From Pseudomonas denitrificans (nom. rej.) (lineage in GTDB: Bacteria; Pseudomonadota; Gammaproteobacteria; Pseudomonadales; Pseudomonadaceae): 64,000 nucleotides of DNA. The position numbers and the translations under genes were made by a program. Positions within the stretch are counted from its first letter, which is position 1. Every line of letters starts with the position of its first letter. The stretch lies in contig NZ_CP043626.1 of NCBI RefSeq assembly GCF_008807415.1, positions 1,984,001 to 2,048,000 of the forward strand, read 5' to 3'. The notes below the pieces were generated by a model, which did no database searches, was not told the DNA's origin, and worked only from the letters and a program-made list of their open reading frames with translations. Below are positions 55,430-64,000 of the stretch, piece by piece.

Positions 55430-56769
55430 GGCCGGGCCTCCACGTTGAGCTTCGCCTGCGGATCGATGAAGCGGTCGGCAATGTAGCCGAACATCAGGTA
55501 GCCCACCGCCGTGACCAGCATGCCGCCGAACACCGCTTCCATCCCCGAGGCGTACAGCGCATAGAAGCTGTAGGCCATGGCGATCAGCAACGCCGCCACG
55601 TTGCGGTGGTGCGGGAAGCCGGTCACTCCGGCCTTCTGCATGATCACCAGCAGCGCCGACAGCGCGGTGATGTACGGCACGATGTTGGTCACCGCGGCCA
55701 GGCTGACCAGCTTGCCGAACTGCTCCGAGGCGTTGGGCGAGATGGTCGACACCGCCATGGCGCTCTGCAGCGCGGCGTTGGCCACCAGCCCGAGGATCGG
55801 TGCGCCGAGCAGCGTCACCTTGCTGAACAGGCGGGGGAACATGTGCTGGTCGGCGGTGACCTTGGCCGTCTGTGCCAGGGTGAACTGCCAGCCCAGCAGC
55901 GAACCGACGCAGGCCATCACCGCCAGCGCCATGATGATGTTGCCCACCACCGGATTGAACATCCGCGCATAGACGAAGGCGAACGGCGCGCTGGAATTGG
56001 CCAGCTCCGGGTTCGGCACTATGCCCATGATCACCGTCGTCGACAGCACGTAGACCACCGCCGCACCCAGGGTGCCCAGCAGGCAGGCCAGCGGCACGTT
56101 GCGCTTGGGGTTCTCCACGGCGTCGGAGTTCTGCGCCGCCGACTCCATGCCGAGGAAGGCCCAGAGGGTCAGCGGAATGCTCTGGGTGATCGCGTCGCCC
56201 ATGGCGATGTTGTTCGGATTCCAGGCAGCGTCGAACACCTGCCTGTCGAACCAGAACCAGCCAATGATCGACAGGCCCGCCACCGGGATGATCACCCCCC
56301 AGACCGTGATGGAGCCGATCTGCCCGGTCACCTTGGGGCCACCGAAGTTGGCCAGCGTTGTCAGCCAGATCAGCGCCACGCTACCGATGAACAGCGGCAT
56401 GGCGCCGGTTCCCAGCCAGGGAATGAAGGGTGTCAGGTAGCCCACTGCGGAGATGGCGATAGCCACGTTGCCGATGGCCAGCGACAGGAAATACAGGTAG
56501 GAGCAGAGGAAGAACGCCGACTTGCCGTGGGCTTCCTCGGTGTACGCCGACATGCCGCCCGAGCGGGTGCAGTAGATGCCACACTGGGCGAAGCAGTAGG
56601 CGATGGCCATCGAGCCGATGGCGGTGATGATCCAGGACAGCAGGGAGATCGCCCCCAGCTGCGCCATGCTGGTGGGCAGCATGATGATGCCCGACCCCAT
56701 CATGTTGACCGCGACCAGGGTGGTGAGCCCGGTCAGGGTCATCTTCTTGCCGGATGCTTCCATTTGCAT
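55426..56769 (-). CDS. potE: PotE-type amino-acid/polyamine antiporter
   Basis: A 447-residue APC-family transporter with twelve predicted helices. Family landmarks are LVAVNMMGSGIIMLPTSMAQ, CTRSGGMSAYTEEAHGKSA and WAFLGMESAAQNSDAVENPK, characteristic of putrescine/ornithine antiporters. It exchanges putrescine for ornithine or a similar pair at the inner membrane. No ornithine decarboxylase gene lies beside it. It is co-transcribed with a solute-binding protein gene (4-bp overlap). The start at 56769 follows GGAG. The symbol is by family; the substrate is not proven. Confidence 0.85.
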   Translation of the reverse strand: MQMEASGKKMTLTGLTTLVAVNMMGSGIIMLPTSMAQLGAISLLSWIITAIGSMAIAYCFAQCGIYCTRSGGMSAYTEEAHGKSAFFLCSYLYFLSLAIGNVAIAISAVGYLTPFIPWLGTGAMPLFIGSVALIWLTTLANFGGPKVTGQIGSITVWGVIIPVAGLSIIGWFWFDRQVFDAAWNPNNIAMGDAITQSIPLTLWAFLGMESAAQNSDAVENPKRNVPLACLLGTLGAAVVYVLSTTVIMGIVPNPELANSSAPFAFVYARMFNPVVGNIIMALAVMACVGSLLGWQFTLAQTAKVTADQHMFPRLFSKVTLLGAPILGLVANAALQSAMAVSTISPNASEQFGKLVSLAAVTNIVPYITALSALLVIMQKAGVTGFPHHRNVAALLIAMAYSFYALYASGMEAVFGGMLVTAVGYLMFGYIADRFIDPQAKLNVEARP

Positions 56770-56873
56770 GCTCTTTTGCAGGAGAAGTGATCAGAAGACA
56801 GGAGCTGTCCCTCGTAGGCGCCGCCGCTGCGCAGATTGAATTCCTGCTGACGCGAAACGGCTCGCAGGACGCC

Positions 56874-58277
56874 CTACTCTTCCTCCATCAACACCTTTAC
56901 TCGCCCGCTGCGCGCGGCCTTGACCAGCGCGTCGTGGTCGCGTTCGGTCTGGTCGGCATAGAGCAAGGCGAAGTCGCCTATCGCCTTGTCGAAGGCGTCG
57001 CCCTTGCCCAGGTAGCCGCTGATGCTCGCGGCGTCGCCGGACTTGGCGTGGGCGCGGGCCAGGGTCAGCCCACAGATATCGGCGTAGCGCTCCAGTTGCA
57101 CGGCACTGATGCGTTCCACCGGCACCGACAGTTTCATGTCGCGCAGCTGCCGGACGAAGTAGTCGCGCCCGGCCGGGCTGCGCATCCAGCCAAGGAAGAT
57201 ATCGCTGGAGGACTGCATCAGGCGCTGGCCCATCACCACACGCTGCCCCTGGTGGCGGTACTGGCACTTGCCAGCGTAAGGCTCGAGTACCGAGCGGCAG
57301 GACTCCTTGAACTGCAGGATCAGCGGGTGGTTCTCCTCGGAAAACAGCAGCGCGATGAAGCAACGCGTGCCGACGCTGCCGATGCCGACCACCTTCACTG
57401 CTGCGTCGACCAGGCGGTAACGCTCGAACAGCACCCGGCGATCGTCCGACAGGCTGCCGCGGTAGTCCGCCAGGCTGCTCAGTACGCGCTGCATGAAGTC
57501 CGCTTCAGCGACGTGGTAGATGATCGGCGGCTGGTCGATGATGCGCGGCTGGCCGGCCACCTGCTCGGCGATCTTCGGGAAGGCGCTTTCCACCACCCGT
57601 TCGCGGGCTCGGTCGAACAGCTGCTGGCGAAACTTGCGCGCCTTGGCATCGGGCGCCATGTCCAGCAGGGCCTGGGTATCCAGGCGCGAGTACCAGACCT
57701 CCAGCGGGCTCATGCGCGAATAGGAGCGCAGGTTCTCGCGGTAGGCCCGCACGCAGGTCATGGCAATTTCGCGGGCGCGAGCATCGGCGATGCTGCTACT
57801 GCGGGCAGCCACCGCGAAACTCACCGCCAGGCGCTTGATGTCCCATTCCCAGGGCGCAGGCAGGGTTTCGTCGAAGTCGTTGAGATCGAAGACCAGGTTG
57901 CGCTCGGGGGTCGCGAAAAATCCGAAGTTGAGCAGATGGCAGTCGCCGCACGCCTGCACCTTCACGCCGATATGCGGAAGCCCGGCGAGATCATGGGCCA
58001 TCAGTGCAGCCGAACCCCGCAGGAAGGTGAACGGACTGCGCAACATGCGCCCGTAGCGGATCGGCACCAGGTCCTTGAGGCGGTCGCGGTTGGACTTTTC
58101 CAGGATGGCGATGACATCGCGCTGTCGCCCGGGCGACTTCCATTTGCCATGGCTTTCGCGGGGAATCTTCTGCCGCAGGCGCCGGCCGGCGTCCAGGCGC
58201 TCCTCGCGGGAGCGGAACTGCACGGCAGATTCGGAGGCACCGGCTTTCTTGCTGGGGGCTTTCTTCGGGGAGTCCAT
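56874..58277 (-). CDS. DUF2252-family protein
   Basis: A 467-residue cytoplasmic protein of the DUF2252 family, with the conserved segments LVPIRYGRMLRSPFTFLRGS, GDCHLLNFGFFATPERN, FDLNDFDETLPAPWEWDIK and VVGIGSVGTRCFIALL. The GDxHxxNFG and DFD motifs resemble kinase-like/aminoglycoside-phosphotransferase folds, hinting at a phosphotransfer role. The actual function is unknown. A basic N-terminal tail (MDSPKKAPSKKAG) precedes the domain. It stands alone between the potE operon and etfA on the same strand. Confidence 0.88.
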   Translation of the reverse strand: MDSPKKAPSKKAGASESAVQFRSREERLDAGRRLRQKIPRESHGKWKSPGRQRDVIAILEKSNRDRLKDLVPIRYGRMLRSPFTFLRGSAALMAHDLAGLPHIGVKVQACGDCHLLNFGFFATPERNLVFDLNDFDETLPAPWEWDIKRLAVSFAVAARSSSIADARAREIAMTCVRAYRENLRSYSRMSPLEVWYSRLDTQALLDMAPDAKARKFRQQLFDRARERVVESAFPKIAEQVAGQPRIIDQPPIIYHVAEADFMQRVLSSLADYRGSLSDDRRVLFERYRLVDAAVKVVGIGSVGTRCFIALLFSEENHPLILQFKESCRSVLEPYAGKCQYRHQGQRVVMGQRLMQSSSDIFLGWMRSPAGRDYFVRQLRDMKLSVPVERISAVQLERYADICGLTLARAHAKSGDAASISGYLGKGDAFDKAIGDFALLYADQTERDHDALVKAARSGRVKVLMEEE

Positions 58278-58441
58278 GGCGTTTCGTCACCTGGGGTGAG
58301 GGACGTGCGGCGCACACGGACGCGGCGCCGATCTGCTCGCGGAGCCGGCACCGACGCCGGCTCCCCTCCATTCAAGCTAGATCACTTTCGGCCATGCGCG
58401 TGGCGACCCGGATTTCTTTTGTCGGGCACGCCGGCCGCGGC

Positions 58442-59371
58442 TCACATCGCGCCTTGCAGCTCCGGCACCGCCTCGAACAAGTCCCCCACCAGGCCGTAGT
58501 CGGCAACCTGGAAGATCGGCGCCTCTTCGTCCTTGTTGATCGCAACGATCACTTTCGAGTCCTTCATGCCCGCCAGGTGCTGGATGGCGCCGGAGATACC
58601 GACGGCCACGTACAGCTGCGGAGCGACGATCTTGCCGGTCTGGCCGACCTGCATGTCGTTCGGCACGAAGCCGGCATCCACCGCAGCGCGGGAAGCGCCG
58701 ACGGCAGCGCCCAGCTTGTCAGCCAGGGAGTAGAGGATGCTGAAGTTGTCGCCATTGCCCATGCCGCGGCCGCCGGAAACGACGATCCTGGCAGCGGTCA
58801 GCTCCGGACGGTCGGACTTGGCCAGTTCTTCGCCCACGAAGGCGGACTTGCCGGCATCGGCCGGGCCGGAAACGGCTTCAACAGCGGCGGAGCCACCTTC
58901 GGCAGCAACGGCGTCGAAGCCGGTGCCACGCACGGTGATGACCTTGACCGCAGCCGAGGACTGCACGGTAGCGATGGCGTTACCGGCATAGATCGGGCGC
59001 TTGAAGGTGTCGGCGCTGACCACTTCGATGATCTCGGAGATCTGGTCGACGTCCAGCAGGGCGGCGACGCGCGGCAGGAAGTTCTTGCCGTTGGTGGTGG
59101 CGGCGGCCAGCACGTGGCTGTAACCCTTGCCGAGCTCAGCGATCAGCGGAGCGACGTTCTCCGGCAGCTGGTGAGCGTAGGCAACGTTGTCGGCGACCAG
59201 CACCTTGGAAACACCGGCGATCTTGGCAGCGGCTTCAGCCACGCCACCGACGTTCTGGCCAGCGACCAGGACAGCGATGTCACCACCGATCTTCTGCGCG
59301 GCAGCGACAGTGTTCAGAGTGGCAGCGCCCAGTGCGCCGTTGTTGTGCTCAGCGATTACCAGGATAGCCAT
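58442..59371 (-). CDS. etfA: Electron transfer flavoprotein alpha subunit
   Basis: A 309-residue EtfA with the FAD-binding signature: [13 protein letters not shown], then [20 protein letters not shown] and [20 protein letters not shown] followed by [20 protein letters not shown]. With EtfB it carries electrons from acyl-CoA dehydrogenases to the ETF-quinone oxidoreductase. It starts at the last base of the etfB stop, so the two are coupled. The acyl-CoA dehydrogenase genes upstream provide its natural donors. Confidence 0.95.
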   Translation of the reverse strand: MAILVIAEHNNGALGAATLNTVAAAQKIGGDIAVLVAGQNVGGVAEAAAKIAGVSKVLVADNVAYAHQLPENVAPLIAELGKGYSHVLAAATTNGKNFLPRVAALLDVDQISEIIEVVSADTFKRPIYAGNAIATVQSSAAVKVITVRGTGFDAVAAEGGSAAVEAVSGPADAGKSAFVGEELAKSDRPELTAARIVVSGGRGMGNGDNFSILYSLADKLGAAVGASRAAVDAGFVPNDMQVGQTGKIVAPQLYVAVGISGAIQHLAGMKDSKVIVAINKDEEAPIFQVADYGLVGDLFEAVPELQGAM

Positions 59372-60120
59372 CAGATTACTTTCGCCTCGTTCTTCAGTTT
59401 CTCGACCAGTTCGGCCACCGATTTCACCTTGATGCCGGCACTGCGCGCGGCGGGCGCTTCGACCTTGAGGGTTTTCACGGTGGAGGCCGTGGAGACGCCC
59501 AGCGCATCAGGAGTGAGGGTTTCCAGCGGCTTCTTCTTCGCCTTCATGATGTTCGGCAGCGACGCGTAGCGCGGCTCGTTCAGGCGCAGGTCGGTGGTGA
59601 CGATGGCCGGCAGGTTCAGGGCAACGGTCTGCAGGCCGCCGTCGATTTCACGGGTGACGTTGACCTTGTCGCCAGCAACTTCGACCTTGGAGGCGAAGGT
59701 GCCCTGGGCGTAGCCGGTCAGCGCAGCCAGCATCTGGCCGGTCTGGTTGTTGTCGCTGTCGATGGCCTGCTTGCCGAGGATGACCAGCTGCGGCTGCTCC
59801 TTGTCGACAAGGGCATTCAGGGCCTTGGCGACAGCCAGCGAGTTCAGTTCGTCATTGCTCTCGACCAGCACTGCACGGTCGGCGCCCAGCGCCAATGCGG
59901 TACGCAGTTGCTCCTGCGCGCCACTGGGGCCGACCGAGACCACCACGATCTCGCTGGCGACGCCTTTCTCTTTCAGGCGTACGGCCTCTTCCACGGCGAT
60001 TTCGCAGAAGGGGTTCATGGACATCTTGACGTTGGCCAGATCGACGCCGGAGTGGTCCGCCTTGACGCGGACCTTGACGTTGTAATCGACCACGCGCTTG
60101 ACGGCTACGAGGACTTTCAT
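59371..60120 (-). CDS. etfB: Electron transfer flavoprotein beta subunit
   Basis: A 249-residue EtfB with family landmarks [35 protein letters not shown] and [20 protein letters not shown]. It binds AMP and partners with EtfA. The ATG at 60120 has CAGGAG upstream. Only about 14 bp before the start a strong terminator with eight T residues ends (60134-60159), so its promoter must overlap, or readthrough must occur. The same strand carries two acyl-CoA dehydrogenase genes upstream. Confidence 0.95.
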   Translation of the reverse strand: MKVLVAVKRVVDYNVKVRVKADHSGVDLANVKMSMNPFCEIAVEEAVRLKEKGVASEIVVVSVGPSGAQEQLRTALALGADRAVLVESNDELNSLAVAKALNALVDKEQPQLVILGKQAIDSDNNQTGQMLAALTGYAQGTFASKVEVAGDKVNVTREIDGGLQTVALNLPAIVTTDLRLNEPRYASLPNIMKAKKKPLETLTPDALGVSTASTVKTLKVEAPAARSAGIKVKSVAELVEKLKNEAKVI

Positions 60121-60133
60121 CGGGGACTCCTGG

Positions 60134-60159
60134 AAAAAAAACCGGGCCTTGCGGCCCGG
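60134..60159 (-). terminator. Strong intrinsic terminator just upstream of etfB
   Basis: CCGGGCC (60142-60148) pairs with GGCCCGG (60153-60159) around TTGC. On the minus strand the stem is followed by eight T (60141-60134). It lies only about 13 bp before the etfB start codon, which would suit attenuation, or insulation from the upstream acyl-CoA dehydrogenase genes. Confidence 0.85.
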
Positions 60160-60220
60160 AACAAGGGGTGACTCTGGGACTGGGCTACACCTGCGAGACG
60201 CCAGGGGCCTGTAGGAAAGC

Positions 60221-60309
60221 AGAACGTAGGGCGCATAACCGCTTGCGGTTATCCGCCGTCATTCGGGGCAGCGGCGGATAACGCTGGCGCGTTATTCGCC
60301 CTATGTTCT
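60221..60309. repeat. REP/BIME-like palindromic intergenic repeat
   Basis: An outer 19-bp inverted repeat with two mismatches (60221-60239 and 60291-60309) encloses two smaller hairpins: ATAACCGC/GCGGTTAT (60235-60252) and a GGCGGATAACGC...GCGTTATTCGCC one (60273-60300). The unit covers the 3' end of the acyl-CoA dehydrogenase gene, whose stop codon lies at 60308-60310. It resembles Pseudomonas intergenic palindromes; only one copy was seen in this window. Confidence 0.6.
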
Positions 60310-61447
60310 AGGCCACGTCCATCATCTGGCTGAACGCCTGCAGGTGATGGTCGTCGTCGCCAAACTGGTGGCTGATCATCACCAGGTGCTTGGCGTAGTG
60401 CGAGCCCAGGTATTCGTCGGTGAGGCCGATGCCGCCGTGCAGCTGGATGCACTGCTCGGAGATCAGGCGGCCGGCGCGGACCGTGATGTACTTGGCGGCA
60501 GCCAGGGCGCGGCTGCGTTCGGCGCTGTCGGGCTGGTCGGCGACGCAGGCGGCGAGGATCACCATGCTGCTGGCCTGGTCCAGTTCGGCGCGCATGTCCA
60601 CCATGCGGTGCTGCAGCACCTGGAAGGAGCCGATGGCGACGCCGAACTGCTTGCGGGTCTTCAGGTAGTCCAGGGTCAGCTCGCAGGTGGCTTCCATGGC
60701 GCCGACCGCCTCGGCGCACTGCGCGGCGATGGCGCGACCCTGCTGGTAGCGCAGCGCATCGAAGGCTTCGCCGGGTTCGCCCAGCACGTGCTCGCTGGCG
60801 ACAAAGGCACCGTCCAGGTACAGCTCGCAGGCCTTGAGGCCGTTGGCGGTCGGGTAGACGCGGCGCTTCACGCCCGCCTCGTTCGGATCGAGGAAGAACA
60901 GGCCGATGCCCTGCTCGTCCTGCTCGCCGCCGGCCACGCGAGCCGAGACCAGGATCAGCCCGGCGCTGTGCCCGCCGATCACCGCGACCTTGCGCCCGCT
61001 CAGACGCCAGCCGCCGTTCACCGGCTCGGCGCGGGTGGCCACGCTGTTCAGTTCGTAATGGCTTTGCGGTTCCTCGAAGGCCACCGCCAGTTGCAGCTCG
61101 CCACTGGCGACGCGGGTCAGCAGCTGGTCCTTCTGCGCGTCGCTGCCCAGTTGGGCCAGCAGGCCGCCGGCGAATACCACCGATTGCAGGTAAGGCTCCA
61201 GGCACAGGCCGCGGCCCAGCTCGGTGTGCACCAGCATGCTGTCCACGCCGCCGCCGAAGCCGCCGTAGGCTTCGGGCAGGGACACGCCGGTCAGGCCCAG
61301 CTCGCCGAGCTGGCGCCAGAAGTCGGCGCTGTAGCCCAGCTCGCTACGGCGAAAAGCCTCGCGCTGTTCGAATCCGTAGGCGTCACGTACCAGACGCGCC
61401 GCCGTGTCTTGCAGCATCTGCTGCTCTTCAGTGAGTTTGAAGTCCAT
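60308..61447 (-). CDS. Acyl-CoA dehydrogenase
   Basis: A 379-residue flavoprotein of the acyl-CoA dehydrogenase family: N-terminal helical domain (MDFKLTEEQQMLQDTAARLV), middle beta domain (GWRLSGRKVAVIGGHSAGL), and a C-terminal helical domain (QFGVAIGSFQVLQHRMVDM, then CIQLHGGIGLTDEYLGSHY). It introduces a double bond next to the CoA thioester and passes electrons to EtfAB. It follows the second acyl-CoA dehydrogenase gene by 13 bp on the same strand. Such paired genes may encode a heteromeric enzyme for steroid or branched substrates; here that is inference. Confidence 0.9.
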   Translation of the reverse strand: MDFKLTEEQQMLQDTAARLVRDAYGFEQREAFRRSELGYSADFWRQLGELGLTGVSLPEAYGGFGGGVDSMLVHTELGRGLCLEPYLQSVVFAGGLLAQLGSDAQKDQLLTRVASGELQLAVAFEEPQSHYELNSVATRAEPVNGGWRLSGRKVAVIGGHSAGLILVSARVAGGEQDEQGIGLFFLDPNEAGVKRRVYPTANGLKACELYLDGAFVASEHVLGEPGEAFDALRYQQGRAIAAQCAEAVGAMEATCELTLDYLKTRKQFGVAIGSFQVLQHRMVDMRAELDQASSMVILAACVADQPDSAERSRALAAAKYITVRAGRLISEQCIQLHGGIGLTDEYLGSHYAKHLVMISHQFGDDDHHLQAFSQMMDVA

Positions 61448-61460
61448 GGTCGGCTGCCTC

Positions 61461-62653
61461 TCAGAGTCCGAGGTTCACTTTGGAAACGATGTTCTTCTGG
61501 ATTTCGTTGGAGCCGCCGTAGATCGAGAGCTTGCGCATGATGAAGTACTGGCTGGCGGCGGTGGCGCTGTAGTCGGTGTGCAGCAGGTCGCCGGAGCAGG
61601 CTTCCATTTCCTCTTCGAGGAACGGCAGCGCGTAGGGGCCGACGGCCTTGCGCAGCAGATGGGTGATCGCCTGGCGGATCTCGGTGCCGCGCACCTTGAG
61701 GATCGAGCTTTCCGCGCCGCTGCCGCCGCCTTCGCGGGCGGCGGCGAGTATGCGCAGGTTGCTCATTTCTGCCGCCATCAGCTGCATTTCCAGATCGGCA
61801 ATCTGCGCCCGGAACAGCGGATCGTCGATCAGCGGTTTCCCGCCTTTGCGCTCGCGCGCCGCGATGCCCTTGAGCTGGCGCAGCAACTGCTTGGAGAAGC
61901 CGATGCCGGCAAGCCCGGTACGCTCGTGGGTGAGCAGGTACTTGGCGCAGGTCCAGCCGTCGTTCTCCTGGCCCACCAGGTTGGCCACCGGCACCTTCAC
62001 GTTGTCGAAGAAGACCTCGTTGACCTCGTGCTCGCCGTCCAGGGTGATGATCGGGCGCACGGTGATGCCGGGGACTTCATGTCGATCAGCAGGAAGCTGA
62101 TGCCGCGCTGGGCCTTGGCCTGCGGGTCGGTGCGCACCAGGCAGAAAATCCAGTCGGCGTGCTGGCCCATGGTGGTCCAGGTCTTCTGGCCGTTGACGAT
62201 GTAGTGCTCGCCGTCGCGCACGGCACGGGTCTTCAGGCTGGCCAGGTCGGAGCCGGAGCCCGGTTCGGAATAACCCTGGGCCCACCAGTCGGTCATGTCG
62301 AGGATGCGCGGCAGGAAGTAGGCCTTCTGCGCCTCGGTGCCGAAGTTGATGATCACCGGGCCGACCATGACCGCTCCGAACGGCAGCACGCGCGGCGCGC
62401 CGAAGATCGCGCACTCTTCCTCGAAGATGTACTTCTGCACCACGCTCCAGCCGGTGCCACCGTGTTCCACCGGCCAGAGGGAGGCGTGCCAGCCGCGATC
62501 GTTCAGGGTGCGCATCCAGAAGACGTTGTCTTCCTTGGAGAGGCGCTTGCCGAGCTTGACCTTGGCGGCCAGCTCGGCCGGCAGCTTGTCGCGCAGGAAG
62601 GCCCGCACTTCCTCGCGGAAGGCCAGCTCTTCGGGCGTGTAGTGGATATCCAT
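61461..62653 (-). pseudogene. Acyl-CoA dehydrogenase, interrupted by a one-base deletion
   Basis: From the ATG at 62653 the protein reads MDIHYTPEELAFREEVRAFL through GYSEPGSGSDLASLKTRAVR to FLLIDMKSP, then shifts. One extra base in the G4 run at 62070-62073 continues GITVRPIITLDGEHEVNEVF, ERTGLAGIGFSKQLLRQL and the C-terminal IYGGSNEIQKNIVSKVNLGL. All three acyl-CoA dehydrogenase domains are then present in about 397 residues. As the break is a single G/C in a run, as in eight other genes of this window, the gene is probably intact. Confidence 0.85.
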
Positions 62654-62797
62654 CGAGGTGTTCCTCAGACCTGTTGTTCTTGTGGGCCGCTTTCACGGCA
62701 GGGGTTTCGCCGTCGAGTATCGGGACGTGGCGCGGGGCTGGCTGTAGTTCGTTCGGACCAATTTCGGGCGGGATTTATTTCGGGCGCCGGGAAAGCA

Positions 62798-62829
62798 GAA
62801 AGCCCGCGCGGCGGGGCCGGCGGGCTTTC
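62798..62829. terminator. Bidirectional terminator after the thiolase gene
   Basis: GAAAGCCCGC (62798-62807) pairs with GCGGGCTTTC (62820-62829) around a GC-rich loop. It lies 23 bp past the thiolase stop, in the gap to the acyl-CoA dehydrogenase gene. Confidence 0.7.
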
Positions 62830-62852
62830 GCTCCTACAGGTACGGCGCTAGA

Positions 62853-64000
62853 TCAAAGCGCCGATTCACTCCCCAGGAACGCCGTGACCTGGCTCGACAG
62901 CGTCCCGCCGTTGCCATGCAGCAGCGCGATATCGGCCTTCTTCAATTGCCGCGCGCCGGCCTGGCCGCGTATCTGCGTCACTGCTTCAAGGATCAGGAAC
63001 ATCCCGTACATCCCCGGATGCACGCACGACAGCCCACCACCATTGGTGTTCACCGCCAGCTCGCCGCCGGGAGCGATACGCCCGCCCTGGACGAACCGCC
63101 CGCCCTCGCCCTTCGGGCAGAAGCCGAGGTCTTCGAGGAACAGGATGGTGTTGATGGTGAAGGCGTCGTAGAGCATCACCAGGTCGACGTCAGCGTGGCT
63201 CACGCCGGCCATCTGCATGGCGCGCGGGCCGCTTTCCGAGGCGGCGGTGACAGTCAGGTCCGGCATGCACACTACCGAACGGTGCCATTGCGCGCCGCCG
63301 GCACCGAGGAAGTAGGCCGGTTTGTTCGGCAGGTCACGGGCACGGTCCGCACGGACCAGCACGCAGGCGCCGGCGCCATCGGTCACCAGGCAGCAGTCGG
63401 CGGCGCTCAGCGGGTCGCTGACCATCCGTGCGCCCAGCACGTCGTCCATGCTCAGCGGGCCGCGGGCAAAGGCCTCCGGGTTGAGGTTGGCCCAGCCGCG
63501 CGCCGCCAGCGCCACTTCCGCCAGCTGCTCGCGGGTGGTGCCGTACTGGTGCATGTGCCGGCTGGCCGCCAGCGCATAGGAGGTGATCGGGTGGCGCGGC
63601 TTGTAGGCCGTCTCGTGCCACTGCGGCTCGCTCATCGACACCAGCTTGCCGCCGGCGGTGCGCTGGTTGGAGCCATAGCAGATCAACGCCACGTCGCACA
63701 GCCCGGCCTGCAGCGCCAGGGTGGCCTGCAGCAGGTGCCATTCGAAGCTGGAACCGCCGACGTTGGTGCCGTCAACGAACCTGGGCTTGATGCCCAGATA
63801 CTCGCATACCGACAGCGTCGGGAACGCATGGGAGCTGGTGGCGGAGAACACCGCATCGACGTCGGAGAGTTTCAGCCCGGCATCGGCGATAGCTTTCAGC
63901 GAAGCCTGGCCGAGCAGTTCCATGGCGCTGAAGCCGTGGGCTTCGCCGATTCCGGCGCTGCCGATGCCGACGATGGCGGTCTTGCCGCGAAGGGACGAAT
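62853..64000 (-). CDS. Thiolase-family protein (SCP2-type acetyl-CoA acetyltransferase-like), N-terminus beyond the window
   Basis: The frame enters from the right edge as SLRGKTAIVGIGSAGIGEAH..., so only a few residues are missing, and 382 residues are seen. It matches non-canonical thiolases of the SCP2 / lipid-transfer type (FVDGTNVGGSSFEWHLLQAT, VLVRADRARDLPNKPAYFLG, VNTNGGGLSCVHPGMYGMFL, ALLHGNGGTLSSQVTAFLG). These enzymes cleave or condense acyl-CoAs, including steroid side chains, and often pair with a DUF35 OB-fold partner, which would lie further on. The classical thiolase Cys nucleophile is not seen; the family commonly lacks it. Confidence 0.85.
   Translation of the reverse strand, partial: SSLRGKTAIVGIGSAGIGEAHGFSAMELLGQASLKAIADAGLKLSDVDAVFSATSSHAFPTLSVCEYLGIKPRFVDGTNVGGSSFEWHLLQATLALQAGLCDVALICYGSNQRTAGGKLVSMSEPQWHETAYKPRHPITSYALAASRHMHQYGTTREQLAEVALAARGWANLNPEAFARGPLSMDDVLGARMVSDPLSAADCCLVTDGAGACVLVRADRARDLPNKPAYFLGAGGAQWHRSVVCMPDLTVTAASESGPRAMQMAGVSHADVDLVMLYDAFTINTILFLEDLGFCPKGEGGRFVQGGRIAPGGELAVNTNGGGLSCVHPGMYGMFLILEAVTQIRGQAGARQLKKADIALLHGNGGTLSSQVTAFLGSESAL

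Overview
The window looks like chromosomal DNA from a Pseudomonas in the broad P. aeruginosa / P. nitroreducens / P. citronellolis group. This rests on high GC, the gene families present (PqiABC, BetT, EtfAB, MalT-type LuxR regulators, paired DUF1302/DUF1329 proteins) and gene order; no 16S or housekeeping marker is present, so the species is inferred. No rRNA, tRNA or CRISPR array was seen.

Layout. 1-9987: a catabolic or transport cluster with an MMPL/RND exporter (cut by the left edge), a YCF48-like beta-propeller, a DUF1302 outer-membrane protein, a metallo-beta-lactamase-fold hydrolase, a short-chain dehydrogenase and a large MalT-type LuxR regulator. 10.0-12.5 kb: a decayed strip with a broken SphA-type (Phenol_MetA_deg) gene, an antitoxin-like remnant, a perfect-stem terminator and two small ORFs. 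12.5-20.6 kb: a mobile region of lower, mixed GC. It has an XRE regulator, a divergent KfrA-like/tyrosine recombinase pair around a recombination-site-like dyad (resembling TnpT/TnpS of Tn4651-type elements), and a tightly coupled Tn7-like operon: TnsA endonuclease, TniA/TnsB DDE transposase, TniB/TnsC ATPase, TniQ and a 68-residue protein of unknown function.

20.6-26.3 kb: an MscS channel, then an ECF sigma factor with its NrsF anti-sigma factor, divergent from a bufferin operon (DUF2282 peptide, MNIO/DUF692 enzyme, DUF2063 partner, DoxX protein). Exact GTAACC-N16-CGAA promoters face both ways and tie the two units into one stress regulon. 26.3-35.1 kb: a GMC oxidoreductase, a divergent AraC regulator with 21-bp-spaced direct repeats, a second MalT-type LuxR regulator, and a second DUF1329-DUF1302 pair. 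35.4-58.3 kb: envelope and transport genes: DUF502, BetT, PqiA-A-B-C, AspT/YidE antiporter, KefB-type antiporter, AI-2E-family protein, an OprM/HlyD/DUF2955 tripartite pump, SulP, MarC, a solute-binding protein with a PotE-like antiporter, and DUF2252. 58.4-64.0 kb: a beta-oxidation block (EtfA, EtfB, two acyl-CoA dehydrogenases and a thiolase cut by the right edge).

A caution applies to the whole window. At least nine reading frames from 36 to 63 kb are each restored by adding one G or C, nearly always within a G/C run. This pattern suggests uncorrected sequencing errors rather than gene death, so genes marked broken there are probably intact in the organism. The SphA-type gene near 10.2 kb is different: it also lacks an internal segment and looks truly dead.
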